The notes beneath the pieces are model-generated. The model made no database searches. It saw nothing but the letters and a program-made list of their open reading frames with translations, and had not been told where the DNA came from. Shown one piece after another: positions 34,752-41,903 of a stretch of 64,000 nt of DNA (position 1 is its first letter; each line of letters starts with the position of its first letter). Source of the DNA: Novosphingobium sp. (lineage in GTDB: Bacteria; Pseudomonadota; Alphaproteobacteria; Sphingomonadales; Sphingomonadaceae). The stretch is taken from positions 224,173 through 288,172 of the forward strand of contig NZ_JAUYNB010000038.1 of assembly GCF_030699305.1 (NCBI RefSeq), given 5' to 3'. The position numbers and the translations under genes were made by a program.

Positions 34752-35456
34752 TCAGCGCCTTGCCCGGTAGAAATTGAGCAGCATCGGCTGGTCGAACACG
34801 TAGTCGCCCTGATCGGAGCGGCCGTTCTCGAACAGGGTCCGGACTTCCTCGGTTTCAACCATGTCGCGGGTGATGGCGTTGAAGGTCTGGCCGGTCACTC
34901 GCGCCACCATGGCTTCGAAGCTGGGGTAGCGGGGATACATGGCATAGTGATAGCGGCCTTCCTCGCTGAACCGTCCGGCAAAGCGGGCAAGGGCGGCCTG
35001 GGCTTCGGTGCGGACCAGGGTTTCGTCGTGGAACGGCCGCATGACCGCGAAGTGGGTGCCGGTCATCCCGGGTTCGACGACGCAGATGAACCCGCTCTGC
35101 GTTTTTACCACCCGGGTGGCTTCCGCCAGAGCCGTGTCCATCTGGCCGATCGGCACGTGGTGAAGCGAGCGGAAGAACAGCACCCCATCGACCGAACCGG
35201 CGTCCAGCGGCAGCGATTCGCCGCCGCCTTCCAGCAGGACCAGTCCATCCACGGGTTCCGCCTCGCGGTTCTTGGCGGCCTGGATCGGATCGGGCTCTAC
35301 CCCGATCACGCTGGCACCCAGTTTTACCAGTTCGCGGGAAATCGCGGCCGGCCCGCACCCGATATCGACCAGCTTCAGGCCGGCGGGATCGATCAGCGCG
35401 CTGATGGCCCCCGGATCGTTGCATTCGCCCAGATCGATGCGGTCCATTTCGGTCAC
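34752..35456 (-). CDS. Class I SAM-dependent methyltransferase
   Basis: A 234-residue methyltransferase with motif I LKLVDIGCGPAAISREL near residue 30, the VIGVEPDPIQAAKN acidic loop near 50 and VLFFRSLHHVPIGQM near 95. GTG 35456 has AAGGAA at a 7-bp distance; ATG 35447 is the alternative. Substrate unknown. It sits between the cytochrome c and ferritin-like genes on the same strand, with 28 and 65 bp gaps. Confidence 0.82.
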   Translation of the reverse strand: MTEMDRIDLGECNDPGAISALIDPAGLKLVDIGCGPAAISRELVKLGASVIGVEPDPIQAAKNREAEPVDGLVLLEGGGESLPLDAGSVDGVLFFRSLHHVPIGQMDTALAEATRVVKTQSGFICVVEPGMTGTHFAVMRPFHDETLVRTEAQAALARFAGRFSEEGRYHYAMYPRYPSFEAMVARVTGQTFNAITRDMVETEEVRTLFENGRSDQGDYVFDQPMLLNFYRARR

Positions 35457-35521
35457 TTCATGTTTCCTTGCAGAGTTAAGGGCCAATGGCGGACGATCCC
35501 GAGGCACCGCCATGCGAACCG

Positions 35522-36010
35522 TCATCCTACCGGCTTCGGCTCGAAACGGTAGCTCTCATGACAGGCCACGCAGGCGTTTCCGGCGGTTTCGCGGGCAGAC
35601 CGGACTCCGGCCAGATCACCGGCGCGGGCAGCCTTCTCCATGGTCGCGAAGGCTTGCCGCATGGTTGCGCTGAGCGCGCGAAAATTGGCCGGCTGGGCAT
35701 CGTGAAGCCCTGCCGGTGCGGTCTTTCCAGCACCGGGGCCGTGCCTGGCGGCCAGATCGGCAAGGGCCGCAAGGGCGCTGTTGCCGATAGCCCGATCGTA
35801 TTCATTCAGTCCTGCCAGCAGGCCGCGCATCTGCGCCAGCGAATAATCGAGTTGCTGTGGGTCTAGCTGGACCGGTTCGCGCCCGTCGTTGCTGGCAATC
35901 GGCTGGGTTGGGGCCGGACCGGCGGATCGCTGTCCGAACTGCATGGCAACCAGGGCCAGCAGGATGGCTGCCAGCAGGAGGACGATCACCCTGGCTTGAA
36001 GCTTTGTCAT
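35522..36010 (-). CDS. Membrane-anchored cytochrome c (class II-like)
   Basis: A 162-residue protein with an N-terminal helix (VIVLLLAAILLALVAMQFG, residues 8-26) and one haem site CVACH at Cys147-Cys150-His151, near the C-terminus as in class II (c-prime-like) cytochromes. The region before it is helical (LAQMRGLLAGLNEYDRAIG, MRQAFATMEKAARAG). It likely stays bound to the inner membrane and carries electrons in the periplasm. ATG 36010 is preferred to 36046, which has no ribosome site. Confidence 0.8.
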   Translation of the reverse strand: MTKLQARVIVLLLAAILLALVAMQFGQRSAGPAPTQPIASNDGREPVQLDPQQLDYSLAQMRGLLAGLNEYDRAIGNSALAALADLAARHGPGAGKTAPAGLHDAQPANFRALSATMRQAFATMEKAARAGDLAGVRSARETAGNACVACHESYRFEPKPVG

Positions 36011-36050
36011 CTGACTGTGTTTCTCCGCGAACCGGCACTCTGCCATTCAC

Positions 36051-36066
36051 ATAAGACAAATCTTAT
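36051..36066. promoter_or_regulatory. ATAAGA-N4-TCTTAT dyad upstream of cytochrome c operon
   Basis: A perfect 6-bp dyad with a 4-base spacer, 41 bp upstream of the cytochrome c start and just after the MBL-fragment end. AT-rich like the cydA-cydD dyad; both share an ATTAG-A-ATATG-like neighbourhood. Confidence 0.45.
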
Positions 36067-36084
36067 ATTAGGAAAATATGTTTT

Positions 36085-36238
36085 TCACAACAGATTGAGC
36101 GGCAGTCTGAGATAGCGGACGCCGTTGCCTTCCGGCTCGGGAAGCCGGCCGCAGTTCATGTTGACCTGAACCGAGGGCAGGATCAGCCGAGGCATGGCCA
36201 GCGTCGCGTCGCGTGCTTCGCGCATGGCAACGAACGGA
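36085..36238 (-). pseudogene. MBL-fold metallo-hydrolase C-terminal fragment
   Basis: The last 50 codons read REARDATLAMPRLILPSVQV...GRLPEPEGNGVRYLRLPLNLL, the usual end of persulfide-dioxygenase/BLH-like MBL hydrolases. All metal-binding motifs lie upstream and are gone; the frame runs into the IS6 copy at 36239. Beyond the IS is an unrelated gene, so the missing part was deleted and not merely separated. If intact, it would support sulfur/persulfide detoxification for this block. Confidence 0.75.
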
Positions 36239-37073
36239 GGTGTCATTCTGATGCGAAACGTTCTCTGCCGGTCAAACGCCCCCTTACCCGCGCAGCACCT
36301 CAGGCCATGAGGTTTTGCCACTCGGCCAGGGCGGCCGAGCGGCGAAGCTTGTAAGTTTGTCGGTCGACGAGATGACGTTCCTGATTGAAGTGGTTGTAGA
36401 TGGAGCCGTGAACGGAAGCGAATTTTTGTAACGACTTCATCTGGCGGAACCGCTGCATGGCCCGTTCTCGTCGGCGAAAGGGTAGGTGGGAGTTCTCCGC
36501 CCGATTGTTGGCGTGGCGGCCGACCTCGCGACGCGCCTCGTTACCCAGCTCGCGCATCGCGGCAGGATAGGATTTCAGGCCGTCGGTGACGATGGCTTCA
36601 GCCCGGCCATGACGTTTCAAAGCCTTGCGCATGAACCGCAAAGCCGCTGATTTATCGCGGTTTTTGGTGACATAGCTTTCCAGCACCTCGCCCTCGTGAT
36701 CCACGGCGCGCCAGAGGTAGTGCATCTCGCCGCTGATCTTCATGTAGACCTCGTCGAGATGCCAGCGCCAGTGTCGGAACCCCTTCATCCGGCTGACCCG
36801 CTGGCGCCGGATGTCGGCGGCGAACAGCGGGCCGAAGCGGTTCCACCAGAGGCGAACGGCTTCGTGGCAAATATCGATACCGCGCTCAAATAGCAGATCC
36901 TCGACGTTTCGCAGTGACAGCGGGAAGCGGACGTACATCATCACCACGAGGCGGATCACCTCGGGCGATGAATGGAAATATCGGAACGGATTGGCGGGTT
37001 TTCGAGGGCGGGGCATGGCCGCACACTACCCGCCGCGCGGCTTCATCGCTAGCGGTGCAATCCTTTTGACACC
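36239..37073 (-). mobile_element. IS6-family element, full length and intact (copy 3)
   Basis: An 835-bp element with ends GGTGTCATTCTGATGC and (complement) GGTGTCAAAAGGATTGC. It has one intact transposase gene. There is no visible target duplication; both flanks are broken genes (MBL hydrolase, 36085; unknown gene, 37074), as expected when IS6-type elements cause adjacent deletions. Confidence 0.92.
36300..37016 (-). CDS. IS6-family transposase
   Basis: A 238-residue DDE transposase. The N-terminal helix-turn-helix is SLRNVEDLLFERGIDICHEA; catalytic parts are WHLDEVYMKISG (first Asp), AIVTDGLKSYPAAMRELG (second Asp) and NRAENSHLPFRRRERAMQRF (Glu). It is the only complete transposase in the window and could act on the two defective copies at 540 and 25446. 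IS6 enzymes transpose by replicative cointegrate formation. Confidence 0.94.
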   Translation of the reverse strand: MPRPRKPANPFRYFHSSPEVIRLVVMMYVRFPLSLRNVEDLLFERGIDICHEAVRLWWNRFGPLFAADIRRQRVSRMKGFRHWRWHLDEVYMKISGEMHYLWRAVDHEGEVLESYVTKNRDKSAALRFMRKALKRHGRAEAIVTDGLKSYPAAMRELGNEARREVGRHANNRAENSHLPFRRRERAMQRFRQMKSLQKFASVHGSIYNHFNQERHLVDRQTYKLRRSAALAEWQNLMA

Positions 37074-37510
37074 GCCTCAGCGATAGTAGGATTCAGGATC
37101 AAGGTTTCCGCTTCGATCCAATCGCTGCTGGTCATTACAACGGCCAGTTCCGGTTCCCCGATTGTGTTTTCGGGGAACCGGCTCAAAAACCCTTTGCTGT
37201 CGATTGTTTCGTTTGCGAGGACTGCCAAGCGAAGGCCCTGCCTGTATTGCGCATCCGCCCCGTCAACTGGGGGAGATTTACCCTTACGGTACAACTCCCC
37301 AATGGTTTCGTGCGATGCCCCAAAGCTGGCAATGGCCAAATCAATGAGAGGATCGTTCCTTGCGGCCAGGCTGGCTTCAAGCTCTTCGCTGGCAGATGTG
37401 TAGGGCGATGCTTGAACGTCTGCGCTGTAAGGTTTGAGTTCCTCGTAAACAACGGGTGGAGGAGCTATTAATAGCCGGGCTAGGCGCGTTCGCTGTTCAA
37501 TTTGGCCCAT
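37049..37510 (-). pseudogene. Unknown gene truncated by IS6 copy 3
   Basis: The frame from ATG 37510 (MGQIEQRTRLARLLI, with GGGGAAG upstream) runs through 37074 and then seven codons into the IS end (VSKGLHR) before a stop. The native C-terminus is lost. The product has ELEASLAARNDPLIDLAIAS and IGELYRKGKSP; I recognise no family. It starts 23 bp after the HTH gene and could have been a third member of that toxin-antitoxin-like operon. Confidence 0.65.
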
Positions 37511-37533
37511 GCTCAACTTCCCCCGCAATACGT

Positions 37534-37971
37534 CTAGGCAGCAACTTTCCAGCCGCTGCTATCTTGTTCCAGCGTAATGCGGGCGTCGCTTTCCTCAAGG
37601 TCGGAATCCACCAGCCGCTCGATCATGTCGCGGATATGGGCGTTGCCCTCATTCAATTCCCGGTAGATCGCACGAATGAAACGATCAGCAATCTTCGGCT
37701 GGCCGCCCCGCTTCTCCCATAGAGCGACCGTCTGAGCCTCATTGCCAAGCATGGTGGCCAGCTTGGCTTGGCTCAGGCTCATCTCTTGGCGAATGAAGCG
37801 CAATTCGGTGCCGGTCAGCTTACCGCCCTTGTTGATGATCCCATGCGCAATGGCACGGTGCAGGCCCTCCACGTCATGGATGGCGATGCCCGGCCCATAG
37901 GGCGTGTCGTGTTCATCGTAGCCATTCGCCAGCCAGACGTTGCGAAGGCCGCACTCCCGATAATGATACAT
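37534..37971 (-). CDS. HTH antitoxin-like regulator
   Basis: A 145-residue protein with an N-terminal domain (MYHYRECGLRNVWLANGY, then YGPGIAIHDVEGLHRAIA) and an XRE-type HTH, LTGTELRFIRQEMSLSQAKL through ALWEKRGGQPKIADRF (residues about 52-100). This is the layout of antitoxin-type regulators found beside DUF4258 proteins. It lies 9 bp after the DUF4258 gene. It likely neutralises the partner and represses the operon. Confidence 0.8.
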   Translation of the reverse strand: MYHYRECGLRNVWLANGYDEHDTPYGPGIAIHDVEGLHRAIAHGIINKGGKLTGTELRFIRQEMSLSQAKLATMLGNEAQTVALWEKRGGQPKIADRFIRAIYRELNEGNAHIRDMIERLVDSDLEESDARITLEQDSSGWKVAA

Positions 37972-37980
37972 GCTCGCCTC

Positions 37981-38283
37981 CTAGAAAACGGTGATGACGA
38001 TTGCCCGCTTGGGAACGTCAATCGCCACCGTCACGTCCAAATCCTTGCCCGCGACGCGGTGCGTCACAGTCAGTTTCCAATTCCCGTGCACGTCCAGCGC
38101 CACCGGCTCGCTTGCGATCCCGCGTTGCAGGCAGGTCAAAACCTGCACTGGGGAAACCTTGCGTTGCCGCATTCGCTGCCGGGCGTGATGCGTGAAGATG
38201 ACTTGGGCACTGTCCTGTGCAATCTCTCGAAGGACTTTGAGCGCCGTTGCGTCGTTCATCCTCAGGGGAACCGGCCCTGCCAT
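37981..38283 (-). CDS. DUF4258 protein, toxin-like
   Basis: A 100-residue DUF4258 protein: VIFTHHARQRMRQRKVSPVQ (the paired His and Arg-rich helix) and the terminal strands GNWKLTVTHRVAGKDL and VTVAIDVPKRAIVITVF. The fold is related to RelE/YoeB-like toxins. Small, basic, and paired with an HTH protein, so a type II toxin is likely. Start 38283 has no ribosome site but a TATAAT box 11 bp upstream fits leaderless translation; MNDATAL at 38259 is the alternative. Confidence 0.75.
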   Translation of the reverse strand: MAGPVPLRMNDATALKVLREIAQDSAQVIFTHHARQRMRQRKVSPVQVLTCLQRGIASEPVALDVHGNWKLTVTHRVAGKDLDVTVAIDVPKRAIVITVF

Positions 38284-38304
38284 AACCCATAATTATTATA
38301 GGTT
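38284..38304 (-). promoter_or_regulatory. Promoter/operator of the toxin-antitoxin-like pair
   Basis: On the minus strand, TATAAT (38300-38295) lies 11 bp before the start codon. It sits in the centre of the dyad AACC-N13-GGTT with ATAAT/ATTAT inside, a natural site for autorepression by the HTH protein. Confidence 0.5.
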
Positions 38305-38759
38305 GGTTGCTTTAGCAAGGGCAGAGGGAGGTGACTTGCAAGCAAGTCACAGTGATCCGCGCAGTTTGTATCGCGCTGCGCGGATAGAATCGCAGGATTC
38401 AGCCAATGTCACGGCGGGAGACGTTGAAATGATTTGCGGTTGCGCAAGGCAAGTCAATCTGACTGAGAAGTGACCATCGGCCAAGGGGCGCACAAATCTG
38501 CCATTTCTGGCCGCGATTTGTCGCGTACGGTGTGGGGCCATTTACTCACCCATGCGGACCGGAAGCGCGGCCCGATTTGGACTGCCGTGTCTGCACTGCC
38601 AATCACTCGGAATTAGCCACCGGCTGGCTCGCATGTTCCCTGCCATCGAGCCGATTGGTCCGGTGGCGTCCGGCTTCAAGCAGTCGCGTTATCGGGGAGC
38701 GGCTATGGGAACCGAGCCACTCACTGATAAAATATCAATGAAAATCAATGGCCGGTGGC
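38305..38759. other. Gene-poor stretch with no supported gene
   Basis: Open frames here are short, overlapping and lack ribosome sites. One plus-strand frame (38552 on) has no recognisable domain. The base composition changes along it, and it ends in an IS-end relic, so it is probably a junction scar between the toxin-antitoxin segment and catabolic cluster 2. Confidence 0.5.
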
Positions 38760-38820
38760 GGAGCTGTCAGTCTAATGCGAAACGCTCTCCGTTGGTCAAA
38801 CCTCCCCTTACGCGCACAGC
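38760..38820 (+). repeat. IS6-like terminal relic, copy B
   Basis: Positions 38760-38796 repeat 139-175 with one mismatch, and the following bases (ctccccttacgcgcacagcacc) continue to match the inside of the full IS6 left ends. No transposase follows. Confidence 0.65.
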
Positions 38821-38930
38821 ACCGAATGGAGCGCTGCGTCCGAGGCGTGCGCCTAAATCCTGCCTGATGGGGCGTATCTCGTGCGGTGAGACTTAACCTG
38901 ACAAGATCCATCTGTTTGGGTATTGCCTGT

Positions 38931-39617
38931 TTACAAACAACCCTTGACGCCAGCGCGTCGGGGTTTGCCGCGGACATGCTCCTCCATCAATCGACTGGCG
39001 GCATCGGAGTCACGCGCAGCAATAGCAGCGACAATCGCTTCGCGCTGCGCATCGGCAACTGCCAATCGTTCCCCCCCCTTGATTTGTAGCATAGTCCCAT
39101 TGAAGAGGAAGAACTCGGACATACGCCAATATCGCGAAGCTCTCTCTGCTTCGTACTTCGAATGGGACATGATGTGAAGCTGGCGATGAAATTCCGCCAC
39201 CAGATCGACAAACGCAGCATTAACCATTTCCCCTTCCTTCGGGGCGACTTGGGCGATCTTTTGCTGCGCGAGCCCAAGAAACTGGACTTCGTGAGGTTCG
39301 TGCCGCTCTGCGGCCAGAGCAGCCATCGCCCCCTGGACGCGGCCAGCAATGAAGAAGAAATCCTCGATTTCCGTTGGCTTTGGAGAAATTACGCGACATC
39401 CGACCTGGGGCGTAATGATCAAATAGCCCTCAGCTCGAAGATAATTCAGCGCGGCCATGACTGGAGCCCGACTGGCCCCAAATTCCTTGACCAGATCGTT
39501 TGCCAGAATCTCTTCACCGAATTTATAGTATCCACGGACAAGCCGCCCGCCAATTGCTTCGCAGATCGCACCGGACTTTCCGGATAAAGCGCACTCATTG
39601 AAGTCAGCAATCGCCAT
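38931..39617 (-). CDS. GntR-family regulator (FCD type)
   Basis: A 228-residue regulator: winged helix AICEAIGGRLVRGYYKFGE with FGASRAPVMAALNYLRAEGY as recognition region, followed by a helical FCD ligand domain containing FVDLVAEFHRQLHIMSHSK (the Asp and His metal/ligand positions) and a terminal IVAAIAARDSDAASRLMEEH. It is likely to sense an organic acid of cluster 2. It is encoded on the same strand as the catabolic genes but at the far end; 191 bp without a gene separate it from the AraC gene. Confidence 0.86.
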   Translation of the reverse strand: MAIADFNECALSGKSGAICEAIGGRLVRGYYKFGEEILANDLVKEFGASRAPVMAALNYLRAEGYLIITPQVGCRVISPKPTEIEDFFFIAGRVQGAMAALAAERHEPHEVQFLGLAQQKIAQVAPKEGEMVNAAFVDLVAEFHRQLHIMSHSKYEAERASRYWRMSEFFLFNGTMLQIKGGERLAVADAQREAIVAAIAARDSDAASRLMEEHVRGKPRRAGVKGCL

Positions 39618-39808
39618 TTTGAAAATCAGCCTTTGTGTATAAATTCGAACGCTAGGACGATTGAGTCGTCACAACAATCTTGTGAGCGACAGTAAAATTT
39701 TGCCGCCCCTCACTTTCCCGTCTTGGAGAGGAGCCACCGCTTGATCCCAAAGCAATCTGCCCCTGTTCAATCAGTCCAAATGCACAATCTTCATGACCGA
39801 TCAAGGGA

Positions 39809-40888
39809 TTATCTCGCCTGTTCGCGGTATGTTTGAGGCGTGATACCGGTCCATCGCTTGAACGCACGACCGAAGCTCGACTGTTCAGAATACCCTAGCA
39901 CAAAAGCAACTTCATCCAGAGAAAGGTCGCTACGATCGAGATGTTCTGTTGCCATCCCAACCCTTTGCTCTTCCACAACGTCGGAAAACTTTAGGCCAAG
40001 CTGGCTTAGTTGGATACGCAGCACTCGCGGCGACAGGCCAAGCTTTCTAGCACACCAATCTACAGAGCAATTACCCGACCGGAACGAAGAGCGAATACTG
40101 TCTTCGAGCCGTTCGACGATCGACCTTCGGGTCGCCAGATGGACGCTGTCCAGATAGCCTTCCAAAAGCAGGAAGAGCTGCCGATTCGAATTGGCAACTG
40201 GATAGTTGAGCATCCGGGTAGGGAAGGCAATCGCATTGACGCCGGGAGTCTTCCGCAGACTGCAACCAAAGTGACGTTCGATCTCGGCAACGTCTCGATG
40301 CATGACGACATCGCAGAAGCTCACGTAACTGGGCTGAAACGTAAGACCGCCCACTTCACGGAGGAGTTTGGCAATAAGCAATCCGGCTTCGAACATGATC
40401 TGGCAGCCATCGAAATCCTGTACCGTCGAATTGCCGGAAAAACGCAGTTCGCTGGTCTCAACTCCTTCGACGAGTTCGAGGTTCGATACTGGCGAATGGA
40501 CGACTGGAACATACTTGATGAAGCAACGGATAGCTTCGCCGAACGTCGGCGCGGCACGGCAGATCGCCGTCACCAAGCCAAATACGTCGGGACTCTGCAA
40601 CGCGGCAAGTTCAAGCCCGAAAAGCGACTTGTCCAAACGCGTGCTGCAATATTCGAACACGCTGCCAAGCGTACGGCAATCGACGAAATAGTCGGGATCG
40701 TTGATCGCCAGAGGGTCGATCCCGAATCTCGCCAAAATCCCGCGCGAATCGCCGCCCAGGCGATAGACAAGGTCATGGAAACCGTTGAAATTGGCCGCCC
40801 GCATCTGCCCTTCAGCGGGAAGCGCATCAAGGGGGCCTGACAGACTGAAGAAGGCATTGTGCTCCAACCCTGATGCCTCCTCCATCAT
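39809..40888 (-). CDS. AraC-family regulator
   Basis: A 359-residue regulator of the OruR/ArgR-like AraC branch: an arabinose-type ligand domain (FNGFHDLVYRLGGDSRGILA near residue 33) and a C-terminal double HTH (SVDWCARKLGLSPRVLRIQL and LSLDEVAFVLGYSEQSSFGR, ending AFKRWTGITPQTYRE). The start is uncertain: ATG 40888 or 40885, or a TTG at 40960. Members often activate catabolic operons in response to the substrate. It follows the C-C hydrolase on the same strand. Confidence 0.85.
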   Translation of the reverse strand: MMEEASGLEHNAFFSLSGPLDALPAEGQMRAANFNGFHDLVYRLGGDSRGILARFGIDPLAINDPDYFVDCRTLGSVFEYCSTRLDKSLFGLELAALQSPDVFGLVTAICRAAPTFGEAIRCFIKYVPVVHSPVSNLELVEGVETSELRFSGNSTVQDFDGCQIMFEAGLLIAKLLREVGGLTFQPSYVSFCDVVMHRDVAEIERHFGCSLRKTPGVNAIAFPTRMLNYPVANSNRQLFLLLEGYLDSVHLATRRSIVERLEDSIRSSFRSGNCSVDWCARKLGLSPRVLRIQLSQLGLKFSDVVEEQRVGMATEHLDRSDLSLDEVAFVLGYSEQSSFGRAFKRWTGITPQTYREQAR

Positions 40889-40967
40889 GTCGGGGCAGAT
40901 CCCGACGCGCGTTGTTCCTGCGGAAGTTGAAATTCTAGTATCGAAAGCGCCTGGTTGCAAACTTTTG

Positions 40968-41804
40968 CTAGGCCTGCTCGGCGAGGAAGCCCGAGACTAT
41001 CCCGGCAAATGCCTCGGCATGTTCGATCTGGGTCCAGTGACCGCAGCGACCGAATATGTGCAACTGGCTGTCATCGATCCAATCGAGCAATGTGAGCGAC
41101 GTGGAAAGCGGGATGACCTGGTCATCGCGTCCATGAATCAGCATCGTGCGATGCGGCAGGGCACGGATATCTGCCTCCCCATGTGCCATGGCATCGACCC
41201 ACCGTTGGCGTGGGGCCGGGAACATGCTGGCAAAGGCTTCCTGGATGCCCGGGCGCACGCTTGCCTCATAGCGCAGCTGAACAAGCGCATCGCCAATCAG
41301 CGCCTGATCGAAGGCGAACACCTTCATGATCGCGCGCATGTTCTCGATCGAAGGTTGGTAGCCCCAGACTGCGTCGAGCCCATCGGTCAGAGTGAACGGT
41401 ACGCCAACGCTGCCCATCAGGACCAGTCTTTCAACGCGCTCCGGCCTGGCGATCGCCAGCGCGAGCGCCATCGATCCACCAAAGGAATTTCCGATCACAT
41501 GGACTCGTTCAAGCTCCAGCGCATCCAGCAGGGCAATGATCTGGTCGAGCCATACCTGGCGAGTAAACGCCAAGCCTTCGGGCGACTTGGTATAGCCAAA
41601 GCCGGCAAGATCGGGCGCGATGAGCCGAAAACTGCCGTGCAGGCTTTGCAGCGTCAGGCGCCAGTTCGCCCAAGCGCTCACGCCGGGTCCAGAACCGTGC
41701 AATAGCAGGACTGGCGCGCCTTGGCCAAGGTCATGATAGTTCGTCAGAATCGAGCCCGTCGCGATTTCATGACCGATTTCAGGGTTTGGCGCAGTGCCGT
41801 TCAT
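40968..41804 (-). CDS. Alpha/beta hydrolase, C-C bond hydrolase type
   Basis: A 278-residue enzyme of the BphD/HsaD/MhpC group: oxyanion loop LLHGSGPGVSAWANWR near residue 34, nucleophile Ser107 in GNSFGG, acid in HGRDDQVIPL near 223 and His in CGHWTQIEH near 252. Cluster 2 has no extradiol dioxygenase of its own, so either it serves the cluster 1 dioxygenase or it cleaves another 1,3-dicarbonyl or lactone product. ATG 41804 is taken over 41858 since the extension is not family-like. Confidence 0.85.
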   Translation of the reverse strand: MNGTAPNPEIGHEIATGSILTNYHDLGQGAPVLLLHGSGPGVSAWANWRLTLQSLHGSFRLIAPDLAGFGYTKSPEGLAFTRQVWLDQIIALLDALELERVHVIGNSFGGSMALALAIARPERVERLVLMGSVGVPFTLTDGLDAVWGYQPSIENMRAIMKVFAFDQALIGDALVQLRYEASVRPGIQEAFASMFPAPRQRWVDAMAHGEADIRALPHRTMLIHGRDDQVIPLSTSLTLLDWIDDSQLHIFGRCGHWTQIEHAEAFAGIVSGFLAEQA

Positions 41805-41903
41805 AGTCCAGATCCTAGTACAGAGTTCGACCCATGCCGCAGTGGCACGCAGCCGCATTGCCTGAAGTTCGCGGCGTGGGCGCCGGGCCTACGCTCGATC
41901 AAA

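Noticed and set aside
25425..37090. 8-bp target duplications around the IS6 copies
   Set aside because: The bases next to both ends of copies 2 and 3 do not match each other, so simple insertion is not supported.
38552..38896. 114-residue plus-strand frame between the toxin-antitoxin pair and the GntR gene
   Set aside because: No domain, no ribosome site, and it runs through the IS-end relic at 38760.
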